Shown piece by piece: positions 22,668-29,463 of a stretch of DNA of 35,658 nt (the stretch's first letter is position 1; each line of letters starts with the position of its first letter). Position numbers and translations under genes: made by a program. The stretch comes from a virus: positions 1 to 35,658 of the IMG/VR virus record IMGVR_UViG_3300023178_000140. One strand, given 5' to 3'. A model generated the notes under the pieces. It was not told the origin of the DNA and ran no database searches. It saw nothing but the letters and a program-made list of their open reading frames with translations.

Positions 22668-22893
22668 AAGACCCCATTTGGTTCATTTCCCCATTACTAA
22701 TCTTTTCAAAACTCTTTTGATGTTGGCGGATTAATGCATTGATAATATTGCCATAAGTCAGGTTAATAGATTCATAATTATCCAACCAATTCTCAGCAAC
22801 TTCTTTTAACGTCATTCCATTCTTTAACTGTTCAGTTACAAATTCCAACACGTCAATCGCCAAGTATTTGTTTATGTGTTTGTTTTTCATCAT
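22654..22893 (-). CDS. Hypothetical small protein, 79 aa
   Basis: Begins MMKNKHINKYLAIDVLEFVT and has a helical, possibly HTH-like middle (EQLKNGMTLKEVAENWLDNYESINLTYGNIINALIRQHQKSF). The first 41 bases lie within the end of the methyltransferase gene in another frame; it also overlaps the next gene by 14 bases. It may be a small DNA-binding regulator. Family not recognised. Confidence 0.65.
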   Translation of the reverse strand: MMKNKHINKYLAIDVLEFVTEQLKNGMTLKEVAENWLDNYESINLTYGNIINALIRQHQKSFEKISNGEMNQMGSYDYD

Positions 22894-23650
22894 CTTCAGC
22901 TTTCAAAATTGATTCTCCGATAAGTTGGGCGATTTGTGGCACGATTGAGTTTCCGAGTGATTTGATTCTGTTGGCTCTACCTTTGTCCAATTCGTAGGAT
23001 ACCCCATTAGGAACTCCACAAAGTTCGGATTGAGCTTGCCACCAGGTTTGTTGTTTTTCAAAACTTCCGTAGACATTTTTTTTTGCTTTGGAAGTTTGTA
23101 TGTTATTGGATTGTATGACTGGTATTTCCAATCCGTGTTTAATGGAGTCGGATACATTTTGTCCGATAATCCAAACCCTTTTTCTTTGATGCCAAGCACC
23201 GATGCTTGAAGCTGGAATAACAAGACATTGGACTTGGAAACCCTCTTTTTCCAAATCTTCTTGTATCTGTCGCAAGATTGTACCATTGAAGATGTTAACA
23301 ATGCCGTCAACATTTTCTCCAATAAACCACCTTGGTTTGCACTCGGCAACAACTCTAATAGTTTCATCCCACAAGTATCTGTCGTCATCTTTGCCTTTTC
23401 TTTTTCCAGCAACGGAGAAGGGTTGGCAAGGGAATCCTCCTGAAATAATTGTTGCTGTACCAAAGTCTTTTCCATTAACTTTCCTTATGTCGTCTATTAT
23501 TGGAACATCCTTCCAATGCTTTCTTAAAACTTTCTGACAAAACTTGTCCTTTTCAACAAATGCAATAGTTTCACCCAGGTTAGCCATTTCAAATCCATAA
23601 CTAAATCCACCTATTCCTGAAAATAAATCTAATATTTTGTGTTTCTTCAT
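22853..23650 (-). CDS. DNA (cytosine-5) methyltransferase, 265 aa
   Basis: Transfers methyl groups from S-adenosylmethionine to C5 of cytosine in DNA. Motifs in order: LDLFSGIGGFSYGFE (I, 7-21), FPCQPFSVAG (IV, catalytic Cys75), GENVDG (VI, 111-116), QRKRVWI (VIII, 155-161) and SLGNSIVPQIA (X, 231-241). All key residues are present. It is shorter than most family members (about 330-400), because the target-recognition region between motifs VIII and X is only about 65 residues. Target sequence cannot be predicted. The start overlaps the 70-residue gene by ATGA. It may protect phage DNA from host restriction. A second open frame of 190 codons is nested inside it. Confidence 0.92.
   Translation of the reverse strand: MKKHKILDLFSGIGGFSYGFEMANLGETIAFVEKDKFCQKVLRKHWKDVPIIDDIRKVNGKDFGTATIISGGFPCQPFSVAGKRKGKDDDRYLWDETIRVVAECKPRWFIGENVDGIVNIFNGTILRQIQEDLEKEGFQVQCLVIPASSIGAWHQRKRVWIIGQNVSDSIKHGLEIPVIQSNNIQTSKAKKNVYGSFEKQQTWWQAQSELCGVPNGVSYELDKGRANRIKSLGNSIVPQIAQLIGESILKAEDDEKQTHKQILGD
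22903..23475 (-). CDS. Nested +1-frame ORF inside the methyltransferase gene, 190 aa
   Basis: A same-strand frame with no stop for 190 codons, far longer than other same-strand shadow frames here (about 70-84). ATG 23475 has AGGAA five bases upstream. The end, GGKLNPNFVEFLMGYPTNWTKVEP, resembles a 'LNP.WVEWLMG.P.GWT.LE' motif that I recall from C-terminal parts of phage methyltransferases and from orphan phage proteins. The middle has MYPTPLNTD, like the recurring LPTP motif of those proteins. It may be a relic of an ancestral frame, a product of frameshifting or a dual-coded protein. Translation is not shown, so confidence as an expressed gene is low. Confidence 0.35.
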   Translation of the reverse strand: MEKTLVQQQLFQEDSLANPSPLLEKEKAKMTTDTCGMKLLELLPSANQGGLLEKMLTALLTSSMVQSCDRYKKIWKKRVSKSNVLLFQLQASVLGIKEKGFGLSDKMYPTPLNTDWKYQSYNPITYKLPKQKKMSTEVLKNNKPGGKLNPNFVEFLMGYPTNWTKVEPTESNHSETQSCHKSPNLSENQF

Positions 23651-23859
23651 TTAATGTTCTTAATAATTCTGATGATCCACGATTGCGAAACATCAATCCA
23701 TTGGCAAATTTCTTTACAATCGTCAGAAAAAAACCATTCATAATCTTTTTGTTTACGAAACTTAACGTAATCAATAATCGCTTGTCTAAGTACGGCGATA
23801 AATAATTTTTCTTCAGGTAATACTGTGGGTTCGGGAGGTAAAACACGTATCTCATCCAT
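23647..23859 (-). CDS. Hypothetical small protein, 70 aa
   Basis: Begins MDEIRVLPPEPTVLPEEKLF and continues with a helical part (IAVLRQAIIDYVKFRKQKDYEWFFSDDCKEICQWIDVSQSWIIRIIKNI). The 'CKEICQWIDVSQSWIIRII' segment could be a helix-turn-helix. From memory, very similar short proteins, with a loader- or regulator-like place in the replication operon, are common in phages. It overlaps both neighbours by a few bases. Confidence 0.72.
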   Translation of the reverse strand: MDEIRVLPPEPTVLPEEKLFIAVLRQAIIDYVKFRKQKDYEWFFSDDCKEICQWIDVSQSWIIRIIKNIK

Positions 23860-24172
23860 CGTTAATTATTTTTGACCATTTTAAAAACTGCATCCACGTT
23901 TTTTCAGGCAATACATAAAACGTTTCTTTTCTATCGGCACGACAAATCAATACGTCAGGTTCTTCCGCTAACCAATCATAAATTTGTTTAAATCCGTTTG
24001 CTCTAATTTTACATTCTGCGGAAATTCCGCTGATCATTACATCGTGTTTGGCGAAGTCAGTTGCTCCTGATAATGGAACACGTTTGGCATCAACACCCCA
24101 GTCTTTGTGTTTATTAACTATTTCTCGTTCAAAAGAACTGCCTTTAATTCGCTGAGATTTCCCCACTATCAT
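23852..24172 (-). CDS. Holliday-junction-resolvase-like nuclease, about 106 aa
   Basis: KGSSFEREIVNKHKDWGVDAKRVPLSGATDFAKHDVMISGISAECKIRANGF has the Hjc-like PD-(D/E)XK order: Glu in the first helix, Asp of HDVMI, and Glu-x-Lys in AECK, preceded by R-x-P-L-S-G-A. Phage members resolve recombination or replication intermediates and help debranch DNA before packaging. ATG 24172 is preferred over GTG 24175. It overlaps the end of the Cro-like gene, and is the second gene of the early operon. Confidence 0.82.
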   Translation of the reverse strand: MIVGKSQRIKGSSFEREIVNKHKDWGVDAKRVPLSGATDFAKHDVMISGISAECKIRANGFKQIYDWLAEEPDVLICRADRKETFYVLPEKTWMQFLKWSKIINDG

Positions 24173-24359
24173 CACCCCGTTGAAAGTCGTTTTTATTAAC
24201 GTTGCCGTTAGTTAACTCATTAATTTTTTGCATTATCTGTTTTTTTGGAATTCGTTTTTGATTAATGTATCGTGATATTGTGGGTTGTTTACACCCTAAC
24301 ATTTCGGCAAAATTTACTTCTGTTAGTTTATTTTCTTTTAAATAATCTTTAAGTTTCAT
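24144..24359 (-). CDS. Cro-like HTH regulator, 71 aa
   Basis: MKLKDYLKENKLTEVNFAEM begins an XRE-type helix-turn-helix (NFAEMLGCKQPTISRYINQKRIPKKQIMQKI). It is divergent from the CI-like gene and first in the early leftward operon, the place of Cro in lambdoid switches. ATG 24359 is chosen; a TTG at 24368 in the same frame is less likely. It probably competes for the operators in the 187-base intergenic region. Confidence 0.85.
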   Translation of the reverse strand: MKLKDYLKENKLTEVNFAEMLGCKQPTISRYINQKRIPKKQIMQKINELTNGNVNKNDFQRGDDSGEISAN

Positions 24360-24419
24360 ATTTAACAAATAACGAAATTTTTTTTATTTGGCAAGTTTTT
24401 TCGTCTTTATAATTAATTT

Positions 24420-24528
24420 TATACCATTAATACCTATTTATGTATAATAAACTGTTATATCTATAAATTATTGCTTGTTATGTAAAAACATTCTTTTTAC
24501 TTGTAATAATATACTTAAATGGTATATT
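24420..24528. promoter_or_regulatory. cI/cro operator-promoter region
   Basis: Two operator half-sites face opposite ways: TATACCATTAA near 24418-24430 and its inverse ATACTTAAATGGTATA (24511-24526). The second lies across the spacer and -10 of a rightward promoter, TTGTAA (24501-24506) and TATATT (24523-24528), which would drive the repressor gene. This is the expected place for autoregulation and for the lysis-lysogeny decision. Confidence 0.6.
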
Positions 24529-24546
24529 TCTTATTAGAGGTGAAAA

Positions 24547-25176
24547 ATGAAAGACAAATCTTTATTGTCTGAACTTAGATTACGTTTTAATTTAACCCAA
24601 AGAGAAGTAGCTGAACGATTAGGTTGCACTCAGGCTGAAGTATCTCGTATAGAAAAAGGTGTCAGACGACTACGTACAGAAACATTAAGCAATATAGCTA
24701 AGGCTTTTAATATGCCCGTAGACGAATTGGTTCGGATGCAACTTGGTGAAGCTAATCAAAGTTTAAATACAAATAAAGGTATTCCCTTAATTGGTAAAAC
24801 GACTATTGATCAACGAGTTAGCTTAAAAGATAAGACACCTAGACGTTACAGTAAATGGGACAATGATGGCAATTATTATTTTGTAAAAGTACCCGGTATG
24901 TGTTCTTATCCACGTATAAAACCAAATGAGTTTGTATTAATAGAAAAAGACTCTAGTTATGGAGAAGGTGAAGAAATTGTAATTGAGTATGCCGTACAAA
25001 ACGACAACGTTATTGCTTTTGGCATATTTGATAAAGTTGATAACGACAACATTTACATAAAAAGGATAAATGAAGATAAAAACACGTATGAAAATCCACA
25101 TAATTTTATTACAGAAATAAAAAAAGACGTTGTTATAGAAATTTACGTAATTAAGGCAATTTTTAAACATATTTGA
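24547..25176 (+). CDS. CI-like repressor, HTH plus degenerate S24 domain, 209 aa
   Basis: N-terminal XRE helix-turn-helix (LRLRFNLTQREVAERLGCTQAEVSRIEKGVRRLR, 10-43) and a C-terminal LexA/CI-like S24 domain (about 78-205). GAGGTG lies close before ATG 24547. In the S24 domain the nucleophile box, normally G-D-S-M-x-P, reads G-M-C-S-Y-P (117-122), so the usual Ser is replaced by Cys. No clear Ala-Gly or Cys-Gly cleavage site is visible in the linker. Repression with oligomerization is likely, but self-cleavage in the SOS response is doubtful. Operators of one family occur at most phage promoters. Confidence 0.85.
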   Translation: MKDKSLLSELRLRFNLTQREVAERLGCTQAEVSRIEKGVRRLRTETLSNIAKAFNMPVDELVRMQLGEANQSLNTNKGIPLIGKTTIDQRVSLKDKTPRRYSKWDNDGNYYFVKVPGMCSYPRIKPNEFVLIEKDSSYGEGEEIVIEYAVQNDNVIAFGIFDKVDNDNIYIKRINEDKNTYENPHNFITEIKKDVVIEIYVIKAIFKHI

Positions 25177-25182
25177 TTAAAT

Positions 25183-25207
25183 AACGATTTTATTCTTGAT
25201 AATCGTT
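25183..25207 (+). terminator. Possible terminator after the repressor gene
   Basis: AACGATT (25183-25189) and AATCGTT (25201-25207) form a 7-bp stem, followed by GTAGTTTTGTTATATTT. The U-tract is weak, so termination may be partial. It overlaps the -35 of the next promoter. Confidence 0.45.
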
Positions 25208-25241
25208 GTAGTTTTGTTATATTTATACCATTATTGGTATA
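25196..25241 (+). promoter_or_regulatory. Exonuclease-operon promoter with operator
   Basis: TTGATA (25196-25201) and TATATT (25218-25223) are 16 bases apart. TATACCATTATTGGTATA (25224-25241), with perfect 7-bp arms, covers the expected start of transcription and ends one base before ATG 25243. Bound repressor would block the recombination operon. Confidence 0.65.
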
Positions 25242-25242
25242 T

Positions 25243-26280
25243 ATGAATAACGTAACCACAATATATAGCGAAGATTCAACACCTTGCGATACAGAACCCA
25301 AGATTAAAGACGTTCTGCCTCAAATTTACATTGATTTAGATTTTGACCATTTTTCCCCTTCTCAACTCAAACAACCTATTCAATCTTGGTTGCTTAATTA
25401 TTTTTTACTTGACCCTGAAATAAAAAAGAAAAAAAAAGCATCACCTATGGCAAGGGCGGGTTCAGCCGTACACCAATTATTTCAAGATATTGATATAAAA
25501 AAATTACCCTTTAAATCCGTTATGGAAGACGTACTTAATGATTTTAGAAAAAGAAGAGATAAGTATGATGCTAAAGATTTATTTAAGGCGGATGAATATG
25601 AAAAACGGTTTATGCCTACATACAATAACGTGCAATTTGCTTTTACAGAATTAGGTGTTAGTGAATGTGATTTAGAAACACCTATAAATTTAGAATTACC
25701 TGAATTAGATATTCCCATTACGGGATATACAGATTTTAGAACTCGTGAAAACGTCATTGAATTAAAAACTAAATGGAATCGTATTCGTGAAGTTCCTGAC
25801 CGATATAATGTTTATCGCATCCTAAAAAATGGAATGTGGTCTAAAACAAAACGAGTATTTAAAACTAAAGATGAAGTTGATGTGTATGTAAATGAACAAG
25901 ATTGTGAATGTAAGATTATGTTTGAGGAAAAACATTTTGAATGTGATAGTCCTCCCGTTGTTAAAGAACCTTACAATAACGACATAATGCAACTAGCATT
26001 ATACTGTCGGGCAACAAAAAAGAAACCAATAATTGTTTATGCCACAGAAAAAGATTTCAAAATATTTAGTCAAGATAACTGTGAATTATTATCTCAGGAA
26101 TCATTGGATGGATATGTTGAAAAAGCGAGGCGGATTGCTTTAAGTCGTCAAAACTTGCTAAAGAAGGTAAACGATCCGTTTTTATTAACTGAGTTAATAG
26201 AACCTCCTGACCTAAATGAATTTTGGTACGACTTAGGTTCTGACGTTACAGAAGAGGTGAAAAGAATATGGAATCTGTAA
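25243..26280 (+). CDS. RecB/Cas4-like PD-(D/E)XK exonuclease, 345 aa
   Basis: The core shows GYTDFRTRENVIELKTKW: Asp164, Glu173 and Lys175 form the PD-(D/E)XK site. His77 in RAGSAVHQLFQD is the helix-1 residue typical of RecB-like exonucleases, and QLALY (250-254) is the QxxxY motif. It probably degrades one strand of dsDNA ends, acting with the ERF annealing protein encoded next, as lambda Exo does with Beta. ATG 25243 is preferred (TTG 25234 is an alternative). There is no ribosome-binding site; the 5' leader would be only about 13 bases. It overlaps the ERF gene by 13 bases. Confidence 0.85.
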   Translation: MNNVTTIYSEDSTPCDTEPKIKDVLPQIYIDLDFDHFSPSQLKQPIQSWLLNYFLLDPEIKKKKKASPMARAGSAVHQLFQDIDIKKLPFKSVMEDVLNDFRKRRDKYDAKDLFKADEYEKRFMPTYNNVQFAFTELGVSECDLETPINLELPELDIPITGYTDFRTRENVIELKTKWNRIREVPDRYNVYRILKNGMWSKTKRVFKTKDEVDVYVNEQDCECKIMFEEKHFECDSPPVVKEPYNNDIMQLALYCRATKKKPIIVYATEKDFKIFSQDNCELLSQESLDGYVEKARRIALSRQNLLKKVNDPFLLTELIEPPDLNEFWYDLGSDVTEEVKRIWNL

Positions 26281-26921
26281 ATGAAGGAAAAATTCACGAA
26301 TCAATGTGTAAGTTTCACTCATTGTTTGATGGGATAAAGGGTGAAAAAAAATCAGCCTTTAAAGGACAATATTTTGAACTACCGACCCTAATTAGTGAAA
26401 TTAAACCAATATTGAATGAATGTGATTTATATTTTACACAACGTTCAATATTAATTAACGAACATAGCTATTTACAAACAACCATAAGACATAAAGATGG
26501 TTCATTTATTAGTGATGATGGTGTTCGGTTATATGAATCTGAAAAAGCGGGTGATTCTAAATTACAATCCATAGGGGCATCAATATCGTATGCAAGACGA
26601 TATGGCTTGATGTCTATATTAGGACTAGCAGAATACAACGACCACGATTTAGATAATCCATTAAAAGAAAAACCAAAAGGTAATGGTGGACACAGCTATC
26701 GGGTTGAACCGCAAAAAGAAATTGATGAACGTCAATTTACTAAATTTAAAGAAAAATATCCTGATGATTATAAACAGTTAATGGATTGTAAAGGGGGTGC
26801 GGGAGGAAAATTATTAAAAGTATTCTCACCAATTTACAAAAAGTTAAAAGACGAGGATTCTGATGTTTTACAACAAGTGTTAAAGCTGAAGGATGAAATA
26901 AAAATAACAACTAACCAATAG
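26268..26921 (+). CDS. ERF-family single-strand annealing protein, 217 aa
   Basis: ERF superfamily pattern: FKGQYFELPTLISEIKPILNECDLYFTQ, a TTIRHKDGSFI strand pair and the hallmark KLQSIGASISYARRYGLMSILGLAE (about residues 101-125). These proteins bind single strands and promote annealing during phage recombination. The C-terminal third is polar and variable. GAGGTG precedes ATG 26268, inside the end of the exonuclease gene. Exonuclease, ERF and SSB form a standard phage recombination set. Confidence 0.9.
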   Translation: MESVNEGKIHESMCKFHSLFDGIKGEKKSAFKGQYFELPTLISEIKPILNECDLYFTQRSILINEHSYLQTTIRHKDGSFISDDGVRLYESEKAGDSKLQSIGASISYARRYGLMSILGLAEYNDHDLDNPLKEKPKGNGGHSYRVEPQKEIDERQFTKFKEKYPDDYKQLMDCKGGAGGKLLKVFSPIYKKLKDEDSDVLQQVLKLKDEIKITTNQ

Positions 26922-26929
26922 GAGATATT

Positions 26930-27316
26930 ATGTTGAATATTAATGGTAGTGGTTATCTTGGACAAGATTCTGAGTTAATCACATCAAAAACTAATCCTGA
27001 AAATAAAATACTTAAATTTAGTATTGGTTCAAAAAATACGGGTAGTAAAGAAAACCAAAAGACTAGCTGGATTGATTGTGTCATTTTAAATACAAAACGG
27101 GCTGAAAGTTTAGCTGGTTTTTTTAAAAAAGGTACGGGTCTTGTTTTTAATGGTGAATTACAATTATCAACGTATGAAGATAAAGATGGTAATAAAAAGA
27201 AAAATGCCTCAATTATTTTTGGTAATTTTGAGTTTTTACCTAAAAAAGATTCCGCTAATGGATCGCCACAAAAAAAAGAATCTGTTGAACTACCTGATGA
27301 CGACATTCCGTTTTAA
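26930..27316 (+). CDS. ssb: Single-stranded DNA-binding protein, 128 aa
   Basis: OB-fold text (NINGSGYLGQDSELI, FSIGSKNTGSKENQKTSWIDCVILNTKRAESLAGFFKKGTGLVFNGELQLSTYEDKDGNKK) and an acidic tail ending in DDDIPF, the tip that binds partner proteins in bacterial SSBs. It protects single strands during replication and recombination. AGGAGAT lies before ATG 26930. The stop overlaps the next ATG (TAATG). Confidence 0.92.
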   Translation: MLNINGSGYLGQDSELITSKTNPENKILKFSIGSKNTGSKENQKTSWIDCVILNTKRAESLAGFFKKGTGLVFNGELQLSTYEDKDGNKKKNASIIFGNFEFLPKKDSANGSPQKKESVELPDDDIPF

Positions 27317-27519
27317 TGGAAACAGTATTTATCAGTTTAATTTTAAATTTTTTTGCTTGGGATAATGTAGAGTTTATTCATCAAAAAAAAAGAAATGAAC
27401 GATTATATGATTGTGAATGGGTGGATGTCGGCTGGCAAAAAACCGATGACAAAAATCCATCACTTCATATATTCGGTTACATAAAATACAGACAACATTG
27501 TGAGGACAAAAAACAGTAG
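27316..27519 (+). CDS. Hypothetical small protein, 67 aa
   Basis: Begins METVFISLILNFFAWDNVEF, hydrophobic at the N-terminus, then polar with two cysteines (YDCEWVDVGW, RQHCEDKK). It is translationally coupled to SSB by TAATG. A weak signal-anchor is possible. Family not recognised. Confidence 0.6.
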   Translation: METVFISLILNFFAWDNVEFIHQKKRNERLYDCEWVDVGWQKTDDKNPSLHIFGYIKYRQHCEDKKQ

Positions 27520-27674
27520 TGATTAAAAAAGTTAAGATGCAACACTACAAATTAAATTGCCCCGTCTGTGGTGAATTTTTAGATACAGAAACAATGAAAC
27601 ACGGATTTAGGTATATTGATAATAAATGGCAATTCATTCATTATGATTGCGAAGAAATTTTAAATAATTTTTAA
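27519..27674 (+). CDS. Small zinc-ribbon-like protein, 45-51 aa
   Basis: Contains LNCPVCGEFLDTETMKHGFRYIDNKWQFIHYDCEEIL: a Cys-x2-Cys pair and a His-x2-x-Cys pair, a likely metal-binding ribbon. GTG 27519 with GAGGA upstream gives 51 residues; ATG 27537 gives 45. It follows the previous gene directly. Confidence 0.55.
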   Translation: MIKKVKMQHYKLNCPVCGEFLDTETMKHGFRYIDNKWQFIHYDCEEILNNF

Positions 27675-27833
27675 ATGTTTAGTACAGAAGAAAAAAAATT
27701 ACTAACAAAATCAATGGTTCATTATCAAAATTATTTACGTAGTAATTTAAAAATGTTGCCAAAAGAAGTAACTGAAGAAGAATATTATAGAATTTCTGAA
27801 ACAGTAAGAAATCTGCTACAAAAACTAAAATAA
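27675..27833 (+). CDS. Small helical protein, 52 aa
   Basis: Begins MFSTEEKKLLTKSMVHYQNY and ends ISETVRNLLQKLK; entirely helical and charged, with no membrane segment. It starts one base after the previous stop and ends the rightward operon. Function is not recognised. Confidence 0.55.
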   Translation: MFSTEEKKLLTKSMVHYQNYLRSNLKMLPKEVTEEEYYRISETVRNLLQKLK

Positions 27834-27872
27834 CGAGCCAAAATAAAGCCCGTAGGCAACGATTTAGGGGGT

Positions 27873-27894
27873 AGGACGACTAATATATCGTCCT
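27873..27894. terminator. Possible bidirectional terminator between converging units
   Basis: AGGACGA (27873-27879) and TCGTCCT (27888-27894) form a 7-bp stem around CTAATATA. It lies between the end of the rightward operon and the end of the integrase gene. No strong U-tract follows on either strand. Confidence 0.45.
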
Positions 27895-29029
27895 AAATAA
27901 TCTTGTTAGCCAAGATGTTTACAGACTCGTTTTCACTATCATTCACTCTTTTTCTATCAATATAATGTTGTTCAGCTACATTTCTTGCAGAATGACCGAA
28001 ACGATAATTCAAAACCATTTTATTTAGGTTTAATTCATCAAATATTAATTCCATTTCCGTTCGGTAAAAACGTCTGAATGATTGTAGATCAAATTTATAA
28101 CCTAATTTTTTATTAGCAAAATAAATTGAATTAGTACGACAAATATCAATATTTTTATAACTACCTTTTGTATCAGGAAATATAAAATCAGTTGGCTGAG
28201 ATAGCTGGACATATTTGTGTATATCTAATTTAAACTTTTTTAACATACCTATTAAGTAATCAGGTAATGGAATGGTTCTAAATCCATTTTCTGTTTTTGG
28301 AATGTCAATCGTCTTTAGACTAACAGTTCGTTTTATTGTCATTTGTTTTTTAGCAAAATTAATATCATCCCATTGTAAACCTAAACATTCACCAGCACGT
28401 AAACCCGTTGTCGCAAGTGTAAATAAAAAGACTCGGTAATATGGTGATACAATAGATATAATTTTTCTTACTTCATCTACTGTTGGAATAGGTCTAATAG
28501 TTTTCGGTTCAACATTTCGTCCATCACTCTTTGATGTAAATTTAAAAAAGCGAATAGGTTTAATTATTGAACGTTCCATTCCAAAATCTAATATCTTTTG
28601 TAATTGGTTATAAATTTTTCTACCCGTAGAAAAGGTTTTATAATTTAATGGATTTTTAAGAAATGGTTTTACAGTATCTAAAATAAAACGTTCATTAATA
28701 TCCTCAATTAACATTGACCCCCAATGTTTAAGAATATGATTTTTGATCCAATTATAATCCGTATCATAGGTTCTTAATTTAATACCTTCATATCCACCAT
28801 TTTGTCTATTACGAACTAATTGTTGTCTGTGTTCTAAATATTTTTTAGTTAAGGCATTGAGTGTTGGTTTATCTAATCCATATTTAAATTTTGAAATATA
28901 TTGTTCTAAATTATCAATGGAACAATCTAAAACTTTTCGTACACCATTTTCACGATAGCTGATTCTTCCAAATGTATTTTTACCTCTTTTAATTTTTGAA
29001 CTGCTTATAAATTCGTATTTCATTTTCAC
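27893..29029 (-). CDS. int: Tyrosine integrase, 378 aa
   Basis: Inserts and excises phage DNA by site-specific recombination. Catalytic region: GLRAGECLGLQWDD (Arg211), PKTENGFRTIPL (Lys245), LQSFRRFYR (Arg319), RFGHSARN (His346) and QHYIDRK (nucleophile Tyr356). In the H-x-x-R box the His is replaced by Gln (Gln316). N-terminal arm-binding and core-binding domains are present (about 15-60, 80-160). It overlaps the 62-residue gene upstream by four bases (ATGA). An attP core like tRNA-His lies about 440 bases upstream of its start. Confidence 0.93.
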   Translation of the reverse strand: MKMKYEFISSSKIKRGKNTFGRISYRENGVRKVLDCSIDNLEQYISKFKYGLDKPTLNALTKKYLEHRQQLVRNRQNGGYEGIKLRTYDTDYNWIKNHILKHWGSMLIEDINERFILDTVKPFLKNPLNYKTFSTGRKIYNQLQKILDFGMERSIIKPIRFFKFTSKSDGRNVEPKTIRPIPTVDEVRKIISIVSPYYRVFLFTLATTGLRAGECLGLQWDDINFAKKQMTIKRTVSLKTIDIPKTENGFRTIPLPDYLIGMLKKFKLDIHKYVQLSQPTDFIFPDTKGSYKNIDICRTNSIYFANKKLGYKFDLQSFRRFYRTEMELIFDELNLNKMVLNYRFGHSARNVAEQHYIDRKRVNDSENESVNILANKII

Positions 29030-29214
29030 CTCGTTAGTTGGTTAATAATAGTGTTTTCCATTTCACATAATTTTTCATCAATACTATGAACTTTATATTC
29101 ATAATTTTTTAATTCACGTTTAGTGTCCATTGAAGTATGTCTATCGTCTAAAAAATAAAACATACATTGTTTGATAAATTCTATGTCTTTAGATGTTAAT
29201 AAATTTTTTTTCAT
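29026..29214 (-). CDS. Small protein encoded before integrase, 62 aa
   Basis: Begins MKKNLLTSKDIEFIKQCMFY and is a charged helical protein (STMDTKRELKNYEYKVHSIDEKL-type middle). GAGG lies close to ATG 29214. Position suggests an excisionase-like or control function, but no helix-turn-helix or Xis motif is evident. Confidence 0.6.
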   Translation of the reverse strand: MKKNLLTSKDIEFIKQCMFYFLDDRHTSMDTKRELKNYEYKVHSIDEKLCEMENTIINQLTR

Positions 29215-29254
29215 ATTACCTCGTTTTTATAAGTTATTATTTAGTGTATAACTA

Positions 29255-29284
29255 TTTATACCATTTAAATGGTATATTATGCAA
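29255..29284 (-). promoter_or_regulatory. Integrase promoter with operator in the spacer
   Basis: On the minus strand TTGCAT (29284-29279) and TATAAA (29260-29255) are 18 bases apart. The perfect 20-bp palindrome TATACCATTTAAATGGTATA (29257-29276) fills the spacer and overlaps the -10 element. This is the best copy of the phage-wide operator. Confidence 0.65.
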
Positions 29285-29406
29285 GCACTAATTTATTTTT
29301 CCTACGAAACCGAATACTGCAAAGGTATCAATACACCTTTTATACACTTATTTAATACCTTCAATATACTGTTTTTGGGGGTGGTAGTGTATAAATAAAA
29401 AAGACA

Positions 29407-29436
29407 AAAAAAAATCCCCTAGCCGAAACTAGGGGA
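29407..29436 (-). terminator. Strong terminator of the leftward late/lysis transcript
   Basis: On the minus strand CCCCTAG and CTAGGGG form a 7-bp stem (29435-29429, 29422-29416) followed by A, then nine Ts. It lies past the lysis genes and attP and should stop the late transcript before the integrase genes. Confidence 0.85.
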
Positions 29437-29463
29437 AAAGCCTTATATTCTGCGGGTTTTAGA

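Noticed and set aside
23202-23537. Plus-strand frames opposite the methyltransferase gene
   Set aside because: No motif or start signal; likely shadows of the constrained opposite strand, unlike the same-strand nested frame.
23601-23855. An 84-codon minus-strand frame
   Set aside because: Alternate frame of the 70-residue gene and methyltransferase start; Asn/Phe/Ile-rich shadow composition and no start signal.
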